From Actinomycetes bacterium (GTDB lineage Bacteria > Actinomycetota > Acidimicrobiia > Acidimicrobiales > JAJZXF01), in NCBI GenBank assembly GCA_021802485.1, contig JAJZXF010000002.1, positions 13,638-71,978 of the forward strand: DNA of 58,341 nt, in the 5' to 3' direction. Positions 34,141-42,285 of this stretch are shown here, piece after piece; the first letter of the stretch is position 1; every line of letters starts with the position of its first letter. The notes under the pieces are model-generated. The model was not told where the DNA came from and did not search any database. It was given only the letters and a program-made list of their open reading frames with translations. A program made the position numbers and the translations under genes.

Positions 34141-36237
34141 CAAAGAAGCCTATGTCCGCCGTCGACATCCAGACCGCAGGAAGCCGGACCAAATGGCAGT
34201 GGAGCGAGGAGACCGCCCCGGGTGTTCGACCAAGCACTGACACGCTTGATCGCCCTGGGATTGGTCTCGTTGCTTGTAATGTTCCTGGCCACAGGCATCC
34301 CTACCCGCCCTGCTGCGGCTGGGACGGGTAGCTGGACTGTCATGTCGACGCCCAGCACCTCGGCCACGCAAAACAACTACCTCAACAGCATCTCGTGTGC
34401 GAGCCGGACTTTTTGTGTTGCGGTCGGCTACTACCAGAACGCAGCCAACAAAGCCAAGAACCTCATCCTCACCTGGAACGGGACGACCTGGTCGCTCAAT
34501 GACTCACCGTCGCTGTCACCTTCGCAAGGTCAGAACAACTACCTCAATGGCGTCTCGTGTGTGAGCAGGACTTTTTGCGTGGCCGCAGGATACTACTTCA
34601 ACAGTAGCGGCGAGGGGCAGAGCCTGCTCCTCGTCTGGAACGGGACGACCTGGTCGCTCGACGACTCACCGTCGCTGTCCAATTCCAACTCGCAAGATAG
34701 CGGCCTCTATGACGTCTCGTGTGCGAGCGCCTCGTATTGCGTCGCGACTGGCGTTTATTCCAATGCAGCTGATCTCACCCAGGGCCTGCTCCTCACCTGG
34801 AATGGGACGACCTGGTCGCTCGATGACTCACCGTCGCTGTCAGCCTCGTCAACCCAGAACAGCGGGCTCGGTAATGTCTCGTGCGTAACGAGCACCTTCT
34901 GTGTGGTCGGCGGTTCATATGTCAACCCAGCTAATGTCGAGGTGACTCAGAGCCTCTTCCTCACCTGGAATGGGACGACCTGGTCGCTCGATGACTCACC
35001 GTCGCTGTCAGCCTCGTCAATCCAGAACAGCTACGTCGGAAGCGTTGCGTGTACGAGTGTGACCTTCTGCGTGGCAACCGGATTCTATGGGAACCGGAGC
35101 GGCACCGTTGACCACCTTCTAATCCTCACCTGGAACGGGGTGACCTGGTCGCTCGATGACTCGCCGTCGCTGTCCCCTGCCTCCGCGCCGTACAGCATCC
35201 CTGGCTCTGTTTCATGTCTGAGCACGACGTTTTGTGTGGCAGATGGCTACTTCACGTACGACCTTTACACCGACAGCTTCCAGAACCTCATCCTCACCTG
35301 GAACGGGATGACGTGGTCGCTCAATGACTCACCGTCGCTGTCAACTTCGCAAGCTCAGAACAACTACCTCGGCGGCGTCTCGTGTGTTGGCAGCGCCTTC
35401 TGCGTGGCAGCGGGCTGGCATGAGAGCACGAACGGTGCTGATCAAACCCTTGTGCTGTCGTACAGTCGTCCCGTAACCGAGACCGGTTTGGGCTACTGGT
35501 TTGTCGCATCAGACGGTGGCATCTTCAGCTTCGGCAATGCGAAGTTCTTCGGATCCATGGGCGGGAAACGTCTGAACAAACCAATCGTTGGCATGGCAGC
35601 TACCCCGGACGGCGGTGGCTATTGGATGGTCGCATCAGACGGAGGCATCTTCAGCTTCGGTGATGCGCGCTTCTTTGGATCGATGGGCGCCAAGCCTCTA
35701 AACAAGCCGATCGTTGGCATGGCATCTACCCCGGACGGCGGTGGCTACTGGTTCGTCGCATCAGACGGTGGCATCTTCAGCTTCGGTGATGCGCGCTTCT
35801 TTGGATCCATGGGCGCCAAGCCCCTGAACAAGCCGATTGTTGGCATGGCCGCTACCCCGGACGGGAAGGGCTACTGGCTCGTCGCGTCAGACGGCGGCAT
35901 CTTCAGCTTTGGCGATGCCCGCTTCTTCGGATCCATGGGCGCCAAGCCTCTGAACAAACCAATTGTTGGAATGGCCGCTACCCCTGACGGCGGTGGCTAC
36001 TGGGAGGTCGCGTCAGATGGCGGCATCTTCAGCTTTGGCAATGCGAAGTTCTTCGGCTCGATGGGTGCCAAGCCTCTCAACAAGCCGATTGTTGGCATGG
36101 CATCTACCCCGGACGGCAAGGGCTACTGGGAGGTCGCGTCAGATGGCGGCATCTTCAGCTTTGGCGATGCGAAGTTCTTTGGATCGATGGGCGGAAAGCC
36201 TTTGAACAAGCCGATTGTCGGAATGGCCTCTGGCTAG
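34129..36237 (+). CDS. Secreted repeat protein: seven C-x5-C modules plus six C-terminal repeats
   Basis: From ATG 34129 this encodes 702 residues. A long basic N-region and the hydrophobic core LIALGLVSLLVMFLA give a signal peptide with likely cleavage after RPAAA. Part one is seven modules of about 55 residues. Each has a (S/A)C-x4-(F/Y)C pair, then a strand ending LTWNGTTWSLDDSPSLS; seven such units suggest a seven-bladed propeller. Part two is six repeats of 42 residues (GYWFVASDGGIFSFGDARFF then GSMGAKPLNKPIVGMA), the last truncated. Similar repeats are common in secreted actinobacterial proteins and are thought to serve wall or surface binding. No enzyme domain is seen. Confidence 0.75.
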   Translation: MLSQQRSLCPPSTSRPQEAGPNGSGARRPPRVFDQALTRLIALGLVSLLVMFLATGIPTRPAAAGTGSWTVMSTPSTSATQNNYLNSISCASRTFCVAVGYYQNAANKAKNLILTWNGTTWSLNDSPSLSPSQGQNNYLNGVSCVSRTFCVAAGYYFNSSGEGQSLLLVWNGTTWSLDDSPSLSNSNSQDSGLYDVSCASASYCVATGVYSNAADLTQGLLLTWNGTTWSLDDSPSLSASSTQNSGLGNVSCVTSTFCVVGGSYVNPANVEVTQSLFLTWNGTTWSLDDSPSLSASSIQNSYVGSVACTSVTFCVATGFYGNRSGTVDHLLILTWNGVTWSLDDSPSLSPASAPYSIPGSVSCLSTTFCVADGYFTYDLYTDSFQNLILTWNGMTWSLNDSPSLSTSQAQNNYLGGVSCVGSAFCVAAGWHESTNGADQTLVLSYSRPVTETGLGYWFVASDGGIFSFGNAKFFGSMGGKRLNKPIVGMAATPDGGGYWMVASDGGIFSFGDARFFGSMGAKPLNKPIVGMASTPDGGGYWFVASDGGIFSFGDARFFGSMGAKPLNKPIVGMAATPDGKGYWLVASDGGIFSFGDARFFGSMGAKPLNKPIVGMAATPDGGGYWEVASDGGIFSFGNAKFFGSMGAKPLNKPIVGMASTPDGKGYWEVASDGGIFSFGDAKFFGSMGGKPLNKPIVGMASG
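35491..36234 (+). repeat. Six 126-base coding repeats
   Basis: Five full 126-base units and a 114-base last unit encode the 42-residue GYWxVASDGGIFSFG repeats. Units 2 to 4 are nearly identical in the DNA, which suggests recent duplication or gene conversion. Confidence 0.92.
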
Positions 36238-36392
36238 GCAAACCTTTCGGGCTAGCGCTGTGAACAGCTCACATTGGAGATGGACTTGGAAGAGTCCTTG
36301 GCGCAGTGCTTTGATCGGCTTCGTTGTTCCTGAATGAGTTTGGGGGAACTTTCGCAAGCCGTGGTATCGTGCTGGGGGTGGGTGGTCGATTG

Positions 36393-39300
36393 ATGTTCGG
36401 GTTCCGATGGCCGACGTCTTCCTCGCTCGTTCGACGCGGGCGCGCAATTCCGCGATTCGTCTTGACGGTTGGTGCGCTAGGAGGGCTCTTAGTAGTCGCT
36501 GTGCCTGCAAGCGCGCCCGCTATGCTTGCGGGTCGGGCGAGAGCGGGTACTGCATCTCGGCTCTCTGGGACTGGGTTCGCGAGAATCGGGAGAGCGCCAT
36601 CGCTATCGGTCGCGACCGCGATGCGACTTGGTCCGCTGCCTTCCACTCAGCCTCTCCAGATTGAAGTGGCCTTGAATCCGAGGGATCCTGCTGCGCTAGC
36701 TCGCTACGCTTCAGAGGTGTCCACTCCCGGGTCACCCCTGTACCGCAAGTACATAAACAAGGGTGCATTCGCTCGGACGTTCGGGCCTAAGACAAGTGTT
36801 ATCAGGAGCGTGCGCAACCATCTCAGTGCACTTGGCCTGCGACTCGGACCAACGTCTGGGAATGGCCTACTTATCTCCATCAGGACGACTGCGAAGGTCG
36901 CAGAGGCTGCGTTTCGGCTCCACCTGGAGCGCTACAGGCTTGCCAGCTCGCGAATAGCCTTCGCGAACACGACCGCGCCGAGCGTTCCGGAAGCGATCGC
37001 ACCATATGTGATGGGTATAGTGGGGCTCAATAACCTTTCGCGTCTTAGGCCGATGATTGCCTGGCCGAAGCGTTTAGTTACAGGAGCGAGCGGTAAGCAG
37101 GGAGCTGAAGCGGGCGGTGGGTCGATGCCATCCAACTCGTTGTCGTTGCGCCCCAAGCTCGCATTTCCCGTTTCGCATTCATCGGGCCCTGCGCCGTGTC
37201 CGAGCGCCGCCAGCACCGCGAGCAATAACTCGAGCTACACGGCAAATCAGATAGCGTCTGCGTACGGCCTCACAGCCGCCTACGGCAAGGGAAGCTTGGG
37301 AAGCGGAGAGACCATAGCATTGTACGAGCTTGCCCCCTTCTCGGTAAGCGACATACAGCAGTATCAGTCCTGCTATGGGACGAGCACCACGGTGACTCCG
37401 ATACCTGTGGACGGCGGCGGGACGCCCGGCACGGGGGGGTCAGCTGAGGACACGCTCGACATAGAGGACGCTATCGGGCTTGCCCCGCAGGCGAAGATCA
37501 ACGTCTACGAGGCGCCGAACACTGCCGTGGGGTCCGTGGCGGGCTACAACCAGATAGCAATCGATGACTCTGCCCAGGTGGTTTCGTCCAGCTGGGGAAC
37601 CTGCGACGCCCACGCATCCTCATCTGCAGTAAAGGCTGAGAACACGCTGTTCGAACAGATGGCCATCCAGGGCCAGACGGTGCTGGTGGCAGCAGGCGAT
37701 AGCGGATCGGCGGCTTGCAAGACAACCCCCATGACGTCGGTCTCGTGTACAGGCGCAAGCTTTTGTGCAGCGGTGGACGCCTTCGGCGCCTTTCTGACCT
37801 GGAACGGCACATCGTGGTCTCAACCCTCCGTGATTGACCAGGGAGGCGGTGGCCTCACCTCGGTGTCATGTGTTAGCTCGTCATTTTGCATGGCGGTAGA
37901 CAATTCGGGTCGCGTGCTCTTCTACCCTGGTGGCGCCCTTTGGTCAGCGCCGGAGCCGGTCGATCTTGCGGGCGGCGGTCTCACCTCGGTTTCGTGTGCG
38001 TCGACCACGTTCTGCGGCGCTGTCGACGCTTCTGGCAACGCGCTTATTTACAGCATCCAGGCTGGATCCTCCACTGCGACCTGGTCTCAGCCTTATGCGG
38101 CGGACCCGAACGGCGGAGGCCTCACCTCGGTGTCATGTACGAGCTCGTCATTTTGCATGGCGGTGGACATGAAGGGTGACGAGCTCTACTACCTGAACGG
38201 AACATGGTCGCTGCCGGCGAGTATCGATCCAGCGGGGAACCCGTTCTCTGCGGTGTCATGCGTGAGCGAGTACTTCTGTGTCGCGGTGGACTCTGACTTC
38301 ATCGTGTACATGTTCGTGAATGGCTCCGAGTACACTGCGGTGCTGACGGTTGACAGCGGCTCACCCACCTCGGCAACCTGCTCGAGTACGACGTTCTGTG
38401 CGATCGTGGATGCTGCTGGGAACGTCTATACCTATAACGGGAGCTCGTGGGCCGGTCCGAACGCTTTGGACTCGAAGGCTGGGCTCAGCTCCGCGTCGTG
38501 TACCGGATCTGCGCCATTTTGTGCCGCGGTGGACGTCTCTGGAAATGCGATCACAGAGAACGGCACCGGGCCGATCTCCGGCCCGTCGGTTGTGGACGAC
38601 GTCCTCTCCCCAGGCTCGCCTGCAAGCGATCCGTATGTGACCGGAGTCGGCGGTACGAGCATGACTGCGATCGGCCCTCCTCCGACGGAGACCGTTTGGA
38701 ATGACGGCCCTGGAAGTGCAGGCTCGGGTGGCATATCGAGCTCATGGCCGATGCCGACATGGCAGAGCAATAGCGGGGTGACCGGCGTGATCAACAGCTA
38801 TTCGAGCGGAACGCCATGCGTGAAATCCATCGGAACCGCGAAGTACTGCCGACAAGAGCCGGACGTGTCGGCCGCTGCTGATCCGAACCATGGGTACGTG
38901 ATCTACTACAAGGGTGCATGGACCGTGATCGGCGGCACCAGCGCAGCCGCACCAACATGGGCGTCGCTGCTCGCGCTGGTAAACGAGAGCTGTGGAGTGA
39001 AGCTCGGGTTCGCGAACCCTCTGCTTTACCAGGCGGCGAAGAACGACCCGAGCGTGTTCAACGACCTAACGAGTGGCAACAACGACTCGTATGGCAACCA
39101 TGGTGGCAAGTACCCCGCAACGCGCGGCTATGACATGGCGTCTGGTCTCGGTACGCCGAACGGAGCAGCGCTGCAGAGCTATGTGTGCTCTCATGTCCCG
39201 GTGACGCCCCCGCCTACTGGAGTAGCAAGCGGCTATCGCTTCGTAGCCTCCGACGGGGGAATCTTCAGCTTCAAGGCCCCCTTCTACGGATCCATGGGTG

Positions 39301-39962
39301 GAAAGCCTCTCAATGCTCCGATCGTCGGTATGGCGGCAGACCCCGCGACTGGTGGTTACTGGTTCGTAGCCTCCGACGGGGGAATCTTCAGCTTCAAGGC
39401 CCCCTTCTACGGATCCATGGGTGGCAAGCACCTCAATGCTCCGATCGTCGGTATGGCGGCAGACCCCGCGACTGGTGGCTACTGGTTCGTAGCCTCGGAT
39501 GGGGGAATCTTCAGCTTCAAGGCCCCCTTCTACGGATCTATGGGTGGCAAGCATCTCAATGCTCCGATCGTCGGCATGGCATCTACCCCAGATGGCAAAG
39601 GCTACTGGTTTGTGGCCTCTGACGGGGGAATCTTCAGTTTCGGCGACGCTACATTCTACGGATCCATGGGCGGCAAGCACCTCAATGCTCCGATCGTCGG
39701 CATGGCGGCAGACCCCGCGACTGGTGGCTACTGGTTCGTAGCCTCCGACGGGGGAATCTTCAGTTTCAAGGCCCCCTTCTACGGATCCATGGGTGGCAAG
39801 CCTCTCAATGCTCCGATCGTCGGCATGGCGGCAGCCCCCGCGACTGGTGGCTACTGGTTCGTAGCCTCGGATGGGGGAATCTTCAGCTTCAAGGCCCCCT
39901 TCTACGGATCCATGGGTGGAAAGCCTCTCAATGCTCCGATCGTCGGCATGGCGGTAAGCTGA
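36393..39962 (+). CDS. S53 (sedolisin/kumamolisin) peptidase with inserted seven-module domain and C-terminal repeats
   Basis: This very large protein has about 1189 residues from ATG 36393 (GGTGG seven bases upstream). A signal sequence (FVLTVGALGGLLVVAVPASA) and a pro-domain come first. The catalytic Glu and Asp are in AEDTLDIEDA (codons 37446 and 37458), the oxyanion Asp in VAAGDSG (codon 37698) and the nucleophile Ser in GGTSAAAP (codon 38940). Between GDSG and the segment DPYVTGVGGT, about 290 residues (37731-38605) are inserted. They form seven modules with an SC-x4-FC pair followed by a short strand. After the protease come six 41-residue repeats (GYWFVASDGGIFSFKAPFYG). S53 enzymes are acid-active serine-carboxyl peptidases. 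The insertion is unusual and resembles the neighbour at 34129. Confidence 0.85.
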   Translation: MFGFRWPTSSSLVRRGRAIPRFVLTVGALGGLLVVAVPASAPAMLAGRARAGTASRLSGTGFARIGRAPSLSVATAMRLGPLPSTQPLQIEVALNPRDPAALARYASEVSTPGSPLYRKYINKGAFARTFGPKTSVIRSVRNHLSALGLRLGPTSGNGLLISIRTTAKVAEAAFRLHLERYRLASSRIAFANTTAPSVPEAIAPYVMGIVGLNNLSRLRPMIAWPKRLVTGASGKQGAEAGGGSMPSNSLSLRPKLAFPVSHSSGPAPCPSAASTASNNSSYTANQIASAYGLTAAYGKGSLGSGETIALYELAPFSVSDIQQYQSCYGTSTTVTPIPVDGGGTPGTGGSAEDTLDIEDAIGLAPQAKINVYEAPNTAVGSVAGYNQIAIDDSAQVVSSSWGTCDAHASSSAVKAENTLFEQMAIQGQTVLVAAGDSGSAACKTTPMTSVSCTGASFCAAVDAFGAFLTWNGTSWSQPSVIDQGGGGLTSVSCVSSSFCMAVDNSGRVLFYPGGALWSAPEPVDLAGGGLTSVSCASTTFCGAVDASGNALIYSIQAGSSTATWSQPYAADPNGGGLTSVSCTSSSFCMAVDMKGDELYYLNGTWSLPASIDPAGNPFSAVSCVSEYFCVAVDSDFIVYMFVNGSEYTAVLTVDSGSPTSATCSSTTFCAIVDAAGNVYTYNGSSWAGPNALDSKAGLSSASCTGSAPFCAAVDVSGNAITENGTGPISGPSVVDDVLSPGSPASDPYVTGVGGTSMTAIGPPPTETVWNDGPGSAGSGGISSSWPMPTWQSNSGVTGVINSYSSGTPCVKSIGTAKYCRQEPDVSAAADPNHGYVIYYKGAWTVIGGTSAAAPTWASLLALVNESCGVKLGFANPLLYQAAKNDPSVFNDLTSGNNDSYGNHGGKYPATRGYDMASGLGTPNGAALQSYVCSHVPVTPPPTGVASGYRFVASDGGIFSFKAPFYGSMGGKPLNAPIVGMAADPATGGYWFVASDGGIFSFKAPFYGSMGGKHLNAPIVGMAADPATGGYWFVASDGGIFSFKAPFYGSMGGKHLNAPIVGMASTPDGKGYWFVASDGGIFSFGDATFYGSMGGKHLNAPIVGMAADPATGGYWFVASDGGIFSFKAPFYGSMGGKPLNAPIVGMAAAPATGGYWFVASDGGIFSFKAPFYGSMGGKPLNAPIVGMAVS
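39231..39959 (+). repeat. Six 123-126-base coding repeats
   Basis: Six units encode the 41-residue GYWFVASDGGIFSFKAPFYG repeats. The fourth has one extra codon (FGDATFY in place of FKAPFY) and resembles the repeats of the preceding gene, as if exchanged between the two genes. Confidence 0.92.
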
Positions 39963-39990
39963 GCAGGACACGCCCCGCTACTTTGGGGAT

Positions 39991-40335
39991 TTAGGATTCG
40001 GGAGGATGTTGGGCGAGTATGCGCGTCGCGGTGCCAAATCGTGGCCGTAAGTAGGCTAGGACGTCTGGGGGGATGCAGCTGAGGAACGCCCACTCCAGAA
40101 GTTCTGGGTCGTCGCCGGAGAGCTTCTTGGCATGGGACTCGATCACTCCCAGGCAGCGTTCGAGGACTTCTCGGCAGTTTATCTCCGCAAGCGCGGTATC
40201 GGTGACGAAGGCGGCGAGCTCGGTGTAGACGCAGTGGGGCTCCAGGCTGTCATCGTAGGCCTCCGCGAGGTCGAGGAGCCGGTTCGTCATCTCCGGCACC
40301 GCTTGGGCAATCTCCAGTAATACCTCATCTTGCAT
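39991..40335 (-). CDS. Small protein of unknown function
   Basis: From ATG 40335 this gives 114 residues, with AAGGA six bases upstream on the minus strand. It is acidic and appears mostly helical, starting MQDEVLLEIAQAVPEM. It has conserved-looking parts EPHCVYTELAAFV and LLEWAFLSCIPPDVLAYL near the end. There is no signal peptide or membrane segment. The frame extends upstream to 40572 but that part is not protein-like. The pattern recalls small soluble proteins of the immunity or DUF type, but no family was recognised. It converges with the S53 gene; 28 bases separate the stops. Confidence 0.55.
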   Translation of the reverse strand: MQDEVLLEIAQAVPEMTNRLLDLAEAYDDSLEPHCVYTELAAFVTDTALAEINCREVLERCLGVIESHAKKLSGDDPELLEWAFLSCIPPDVLAYLRPRFGTATRILAQHPPES

Positions 40336-40648
40336 CTGACGTCCTTGCTGATGGTCCCGCGTTGCCAAGCTCCTGCCTTTCCCAGATATGTGAAGAGAAT
40401 ACACTGAGACTATAATAGAAATGAGAAAAACACAAGGAAGCTCATGGAGCTCATTAGCACTCGCCGCGTACTCGCTCACCCGTAGCTGAAGTGTTCCTGA
40501 AGAGGCCGGCGAATTCAGCTCTGCTTCAGTCTCGGCTCGTAATGTGCATCTCATCGGGGCTGGCACAAGCACCTGGCGGGCGCATTCTCACCAGGCAGCG
40601 TGTCTGGGACGAATCACAACCGGTGTGGGAGAAGGAGATTAGAGCAGC

Positions 40649-41446
40649 ATGCAGAGCAACAGCTTCAAGAACAGGCTCTCGGGCCGGCTTGCCCGTCTCG
40701 CGATAGGCGGAGCAGTCACTATCGGCATCGCAGCAGGCAGTTACGGAGCGGCATCGGCTACGACCCAGGCCATGCCGGGACCGGGAGGTGGACCCCCCGC
40801 CCGCGGGGTCCCGCCCCGCCCGCCGGCAGCAAAGCCGCCGGGTGCGCAAGCGGTCCCTGTCAAGCCTGCCCCTGGTCCTCCCCCAGGCGGGCTCCTCACT
40901 GCTATAGGCTCATCAAGCATCACGGTTGAGGGGCCAAACGGCAAGGCAACAACTTTTGCCACGATCTCGTCCACGGCGTATGCGGAGGGTGGGCACTCCA
41001 TCTCCCGCAGCGAACTTCATACTGGTGACCCGGTGAGGGTTCTTCCAAAGGGTTCCGGATCGAAGAGTTCGGGTTCATCCCGCCCGACGGCCAGCGCGGT
41101 TGACGTGGTGCGGTCCCACGTGAGCGGCATCGTGGACAGTGTCAGCAACGGCACAATCATGATCACTGACTTCCAGGGGTTCAAGCGGACCATCGTTACT
41201 TCGTCCCGCACTCGGTACCTCAAGGGAACCAGCACCGTTTCACGCTCCGCAGTCACCGATGGCGAGGTGGTTGGCGCACTCGGCTCTCTTGCGAGTGGTG
41301 GCACTGAGCTTGCTGCGCAGCTCGTAGCGATTGGCCAACCCGGACCGGGTGGACCGGGGGGCTTGCAGCCTCTTCACCCGCCGCTATTGAGACCGCCAAG
41401 CTCCATCGCTTCCAAGTCGAGTTCCAGTCGCGGCACCTCCAGGTAG
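40649..41446 (+). CDS. Secreted proline-rich protein with DUF5666-like domains
   Basis: This 265-residue protein has a signal peptide (LARLAIGGAVTIGIAAGSYG, likely cut after ASA). A proline- and glycine-rich linker spans residues 42-80. Two small beta domains of the DUF5666 kind follow: GLLTAIGSSSITVEGPNGKA, then HVSGIVDSVSNGTIMITDFQ. Each ends in a T-x-Y/R-x(5)-S pattern. The C-terminus is again rich in proline and then serine, and may span the wall. AAGGAG lies upstream of ATG 40649. A bipartite hairpin terminator follows. The function is unknown; a cell-envelope role is likely. Confidence 0.65.
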   Translation: MQSNSFKNRLSGRLARLAIGGAVTIGIAAGSYGAASATTQAMPGPGGGPPARGVPPRPPAAKPPGAQAVPVKPAPGPPPGGLLTAIGSSSITVEGPNGKATTFATISSTAYAEGGHSISRSELHTGDPVRVLPKGSGSKSSGSSRPTASAVDVVRSHVSGIVDSVSNGTIMITDFQGFKRTIVTSSRTRYLKGTSTVSRSAVTDGEVVGALGSLASGGTELAAQLVAIGQPGPGGPGGLQPLHPPLLRPPSSIASKSSSSRGTSR

Positions 41447-41478
41447 GCGCCCGATCTGGCCAGATAGAGGCTGGTGGC

Positions 41479-41522
41479 CACCCAGGCGCTTGGTGGCGAG
41501 TACTTCGCCGGGTGCCTGGGTG
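41479..41522 (+). terminator. Two-part hairpin terminator
   Basis: CACCCAGGC (41479-41487) pairs with GCCTGGGTG (41514-41522). Inside it GGCGA and TCGCC form a second stem with a 5-base loop. It lies between the DUF5666-like gene and the response-regulator gene. No T run follows. Confidence 0.7.
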
Positions 41523-41556
41523 GGCCGCTGTTTGACGTCGCGGGGATAATGGACAG

Positions 41557-42285
41557 GTGAGCAGCGCGCTCTCACCACCACGGATCCTGCTCGTCGAGGA
41601 CGAGCCGGTACTGCGCGATACGTTGGACGGCGCACTCCGGTCTGTGGGCTATGAGGTGAGAAGCTTTGCCGACGCGAACGACCTTGGGGAAATTCTTGCC
41701 TTTGTAGCGGATCTCGCGTTACTCGATGTGGCGCTGCCGGGCCGGGATGGCTTCGCACTTGCTCGATTGCTGTGCGAGCGAGGTGACGTTGCCTTGATCT
41801 TTCTAACAGCGCGCGACGCTCTAGATGACCGGCTGCGGGGTTTCGGACATGGTGCAGATGACTACATTACGAAGCCTGTGGCGATTGAGGAGCTACTGGC
41901 GCGGGTGCGGGCAGTATTGCGCCGGAACAACAGGCTTGTTTCGGAAGCGGTGAGCGTAGGGGATCTTGTCCTCGACGAGGGATCCGGCGAAGTGATGCGG
42001 TGTGGTAAGAGACTTGACCTGACTGCGACGGAGTACAGATTGCTCGTCTTCCTCGTGCACCATCGAGGCCGGACTCTGTCGAAGCTCCAGCTTCTTACTC
42101 AGGTCTGGGGATACGATGCCTACGATCCGAACGTGGTGGAGGTTCATGTGAGCGCGCTTCGCAGGAAGCTGGAAGCTCACGGGCCCCGCATCATCCACAC
42201 CATCCGAGGCCTCGGATACCGCCTCGCCCAACCATTGGAACGCCCCGATGGCGCTGGCGAGAAGATCCTGCGGTCGAGTCCGTGA
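41557..42285 (+). CDS. OmpR/PhoB-family response regulator
   Basis: This 242-residue protein is the DNA-binding half of a two-component system. The receiver domain has the acidic pair in LLVEDEP (residues 11-17), the phospho-acceptor Asp57 in ALLDVALPG, and the conserved lysine in DDYITKPVA. The C-terminal winged helix is recognised by LTATEYRLLVFLVHH, TLSKLQLLTQVWGYD and VEVHVSALRRKLE, ending in IHTIRGLGYRL. GTG 41557 is the start. The kinase gene overlaps by four bases (GTGA at 42282). Confidence 0.92.
   Translation: MSSALSPPRILLVEDEPVLRDTLDGALRSVGYEVRSFADANDLGEILAFVADLALLDVALPGRDGFALARLLCERGDVALIFLTARDALDDRLRGFGHGADDYITKPVAIEELLARVRAVLRRNNRLVSEAVSVGDLVLDEGSGEVMRCGKRLDLTATEYRLLVFLVHHRGRTLSKLQLLTQVWGYDAYDPNVVEVHVSALRRKLEAHGPRIIHTIRGLGYRLAQPLERPDGAGEKILRSSP

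Noticed and set aside
35491-36234. Possible CRISPR array or satellite repeat
   Set aside because: The regular units are 126 bases, in frame and encode 42-residue protein repeats; there are no unique spacers.
39066-39971. Antisense frame with internal repeats opposite the S53 C-terminal repeats
   Set aside because: Its repeats merely mirror the coding repeats of the plus strand.
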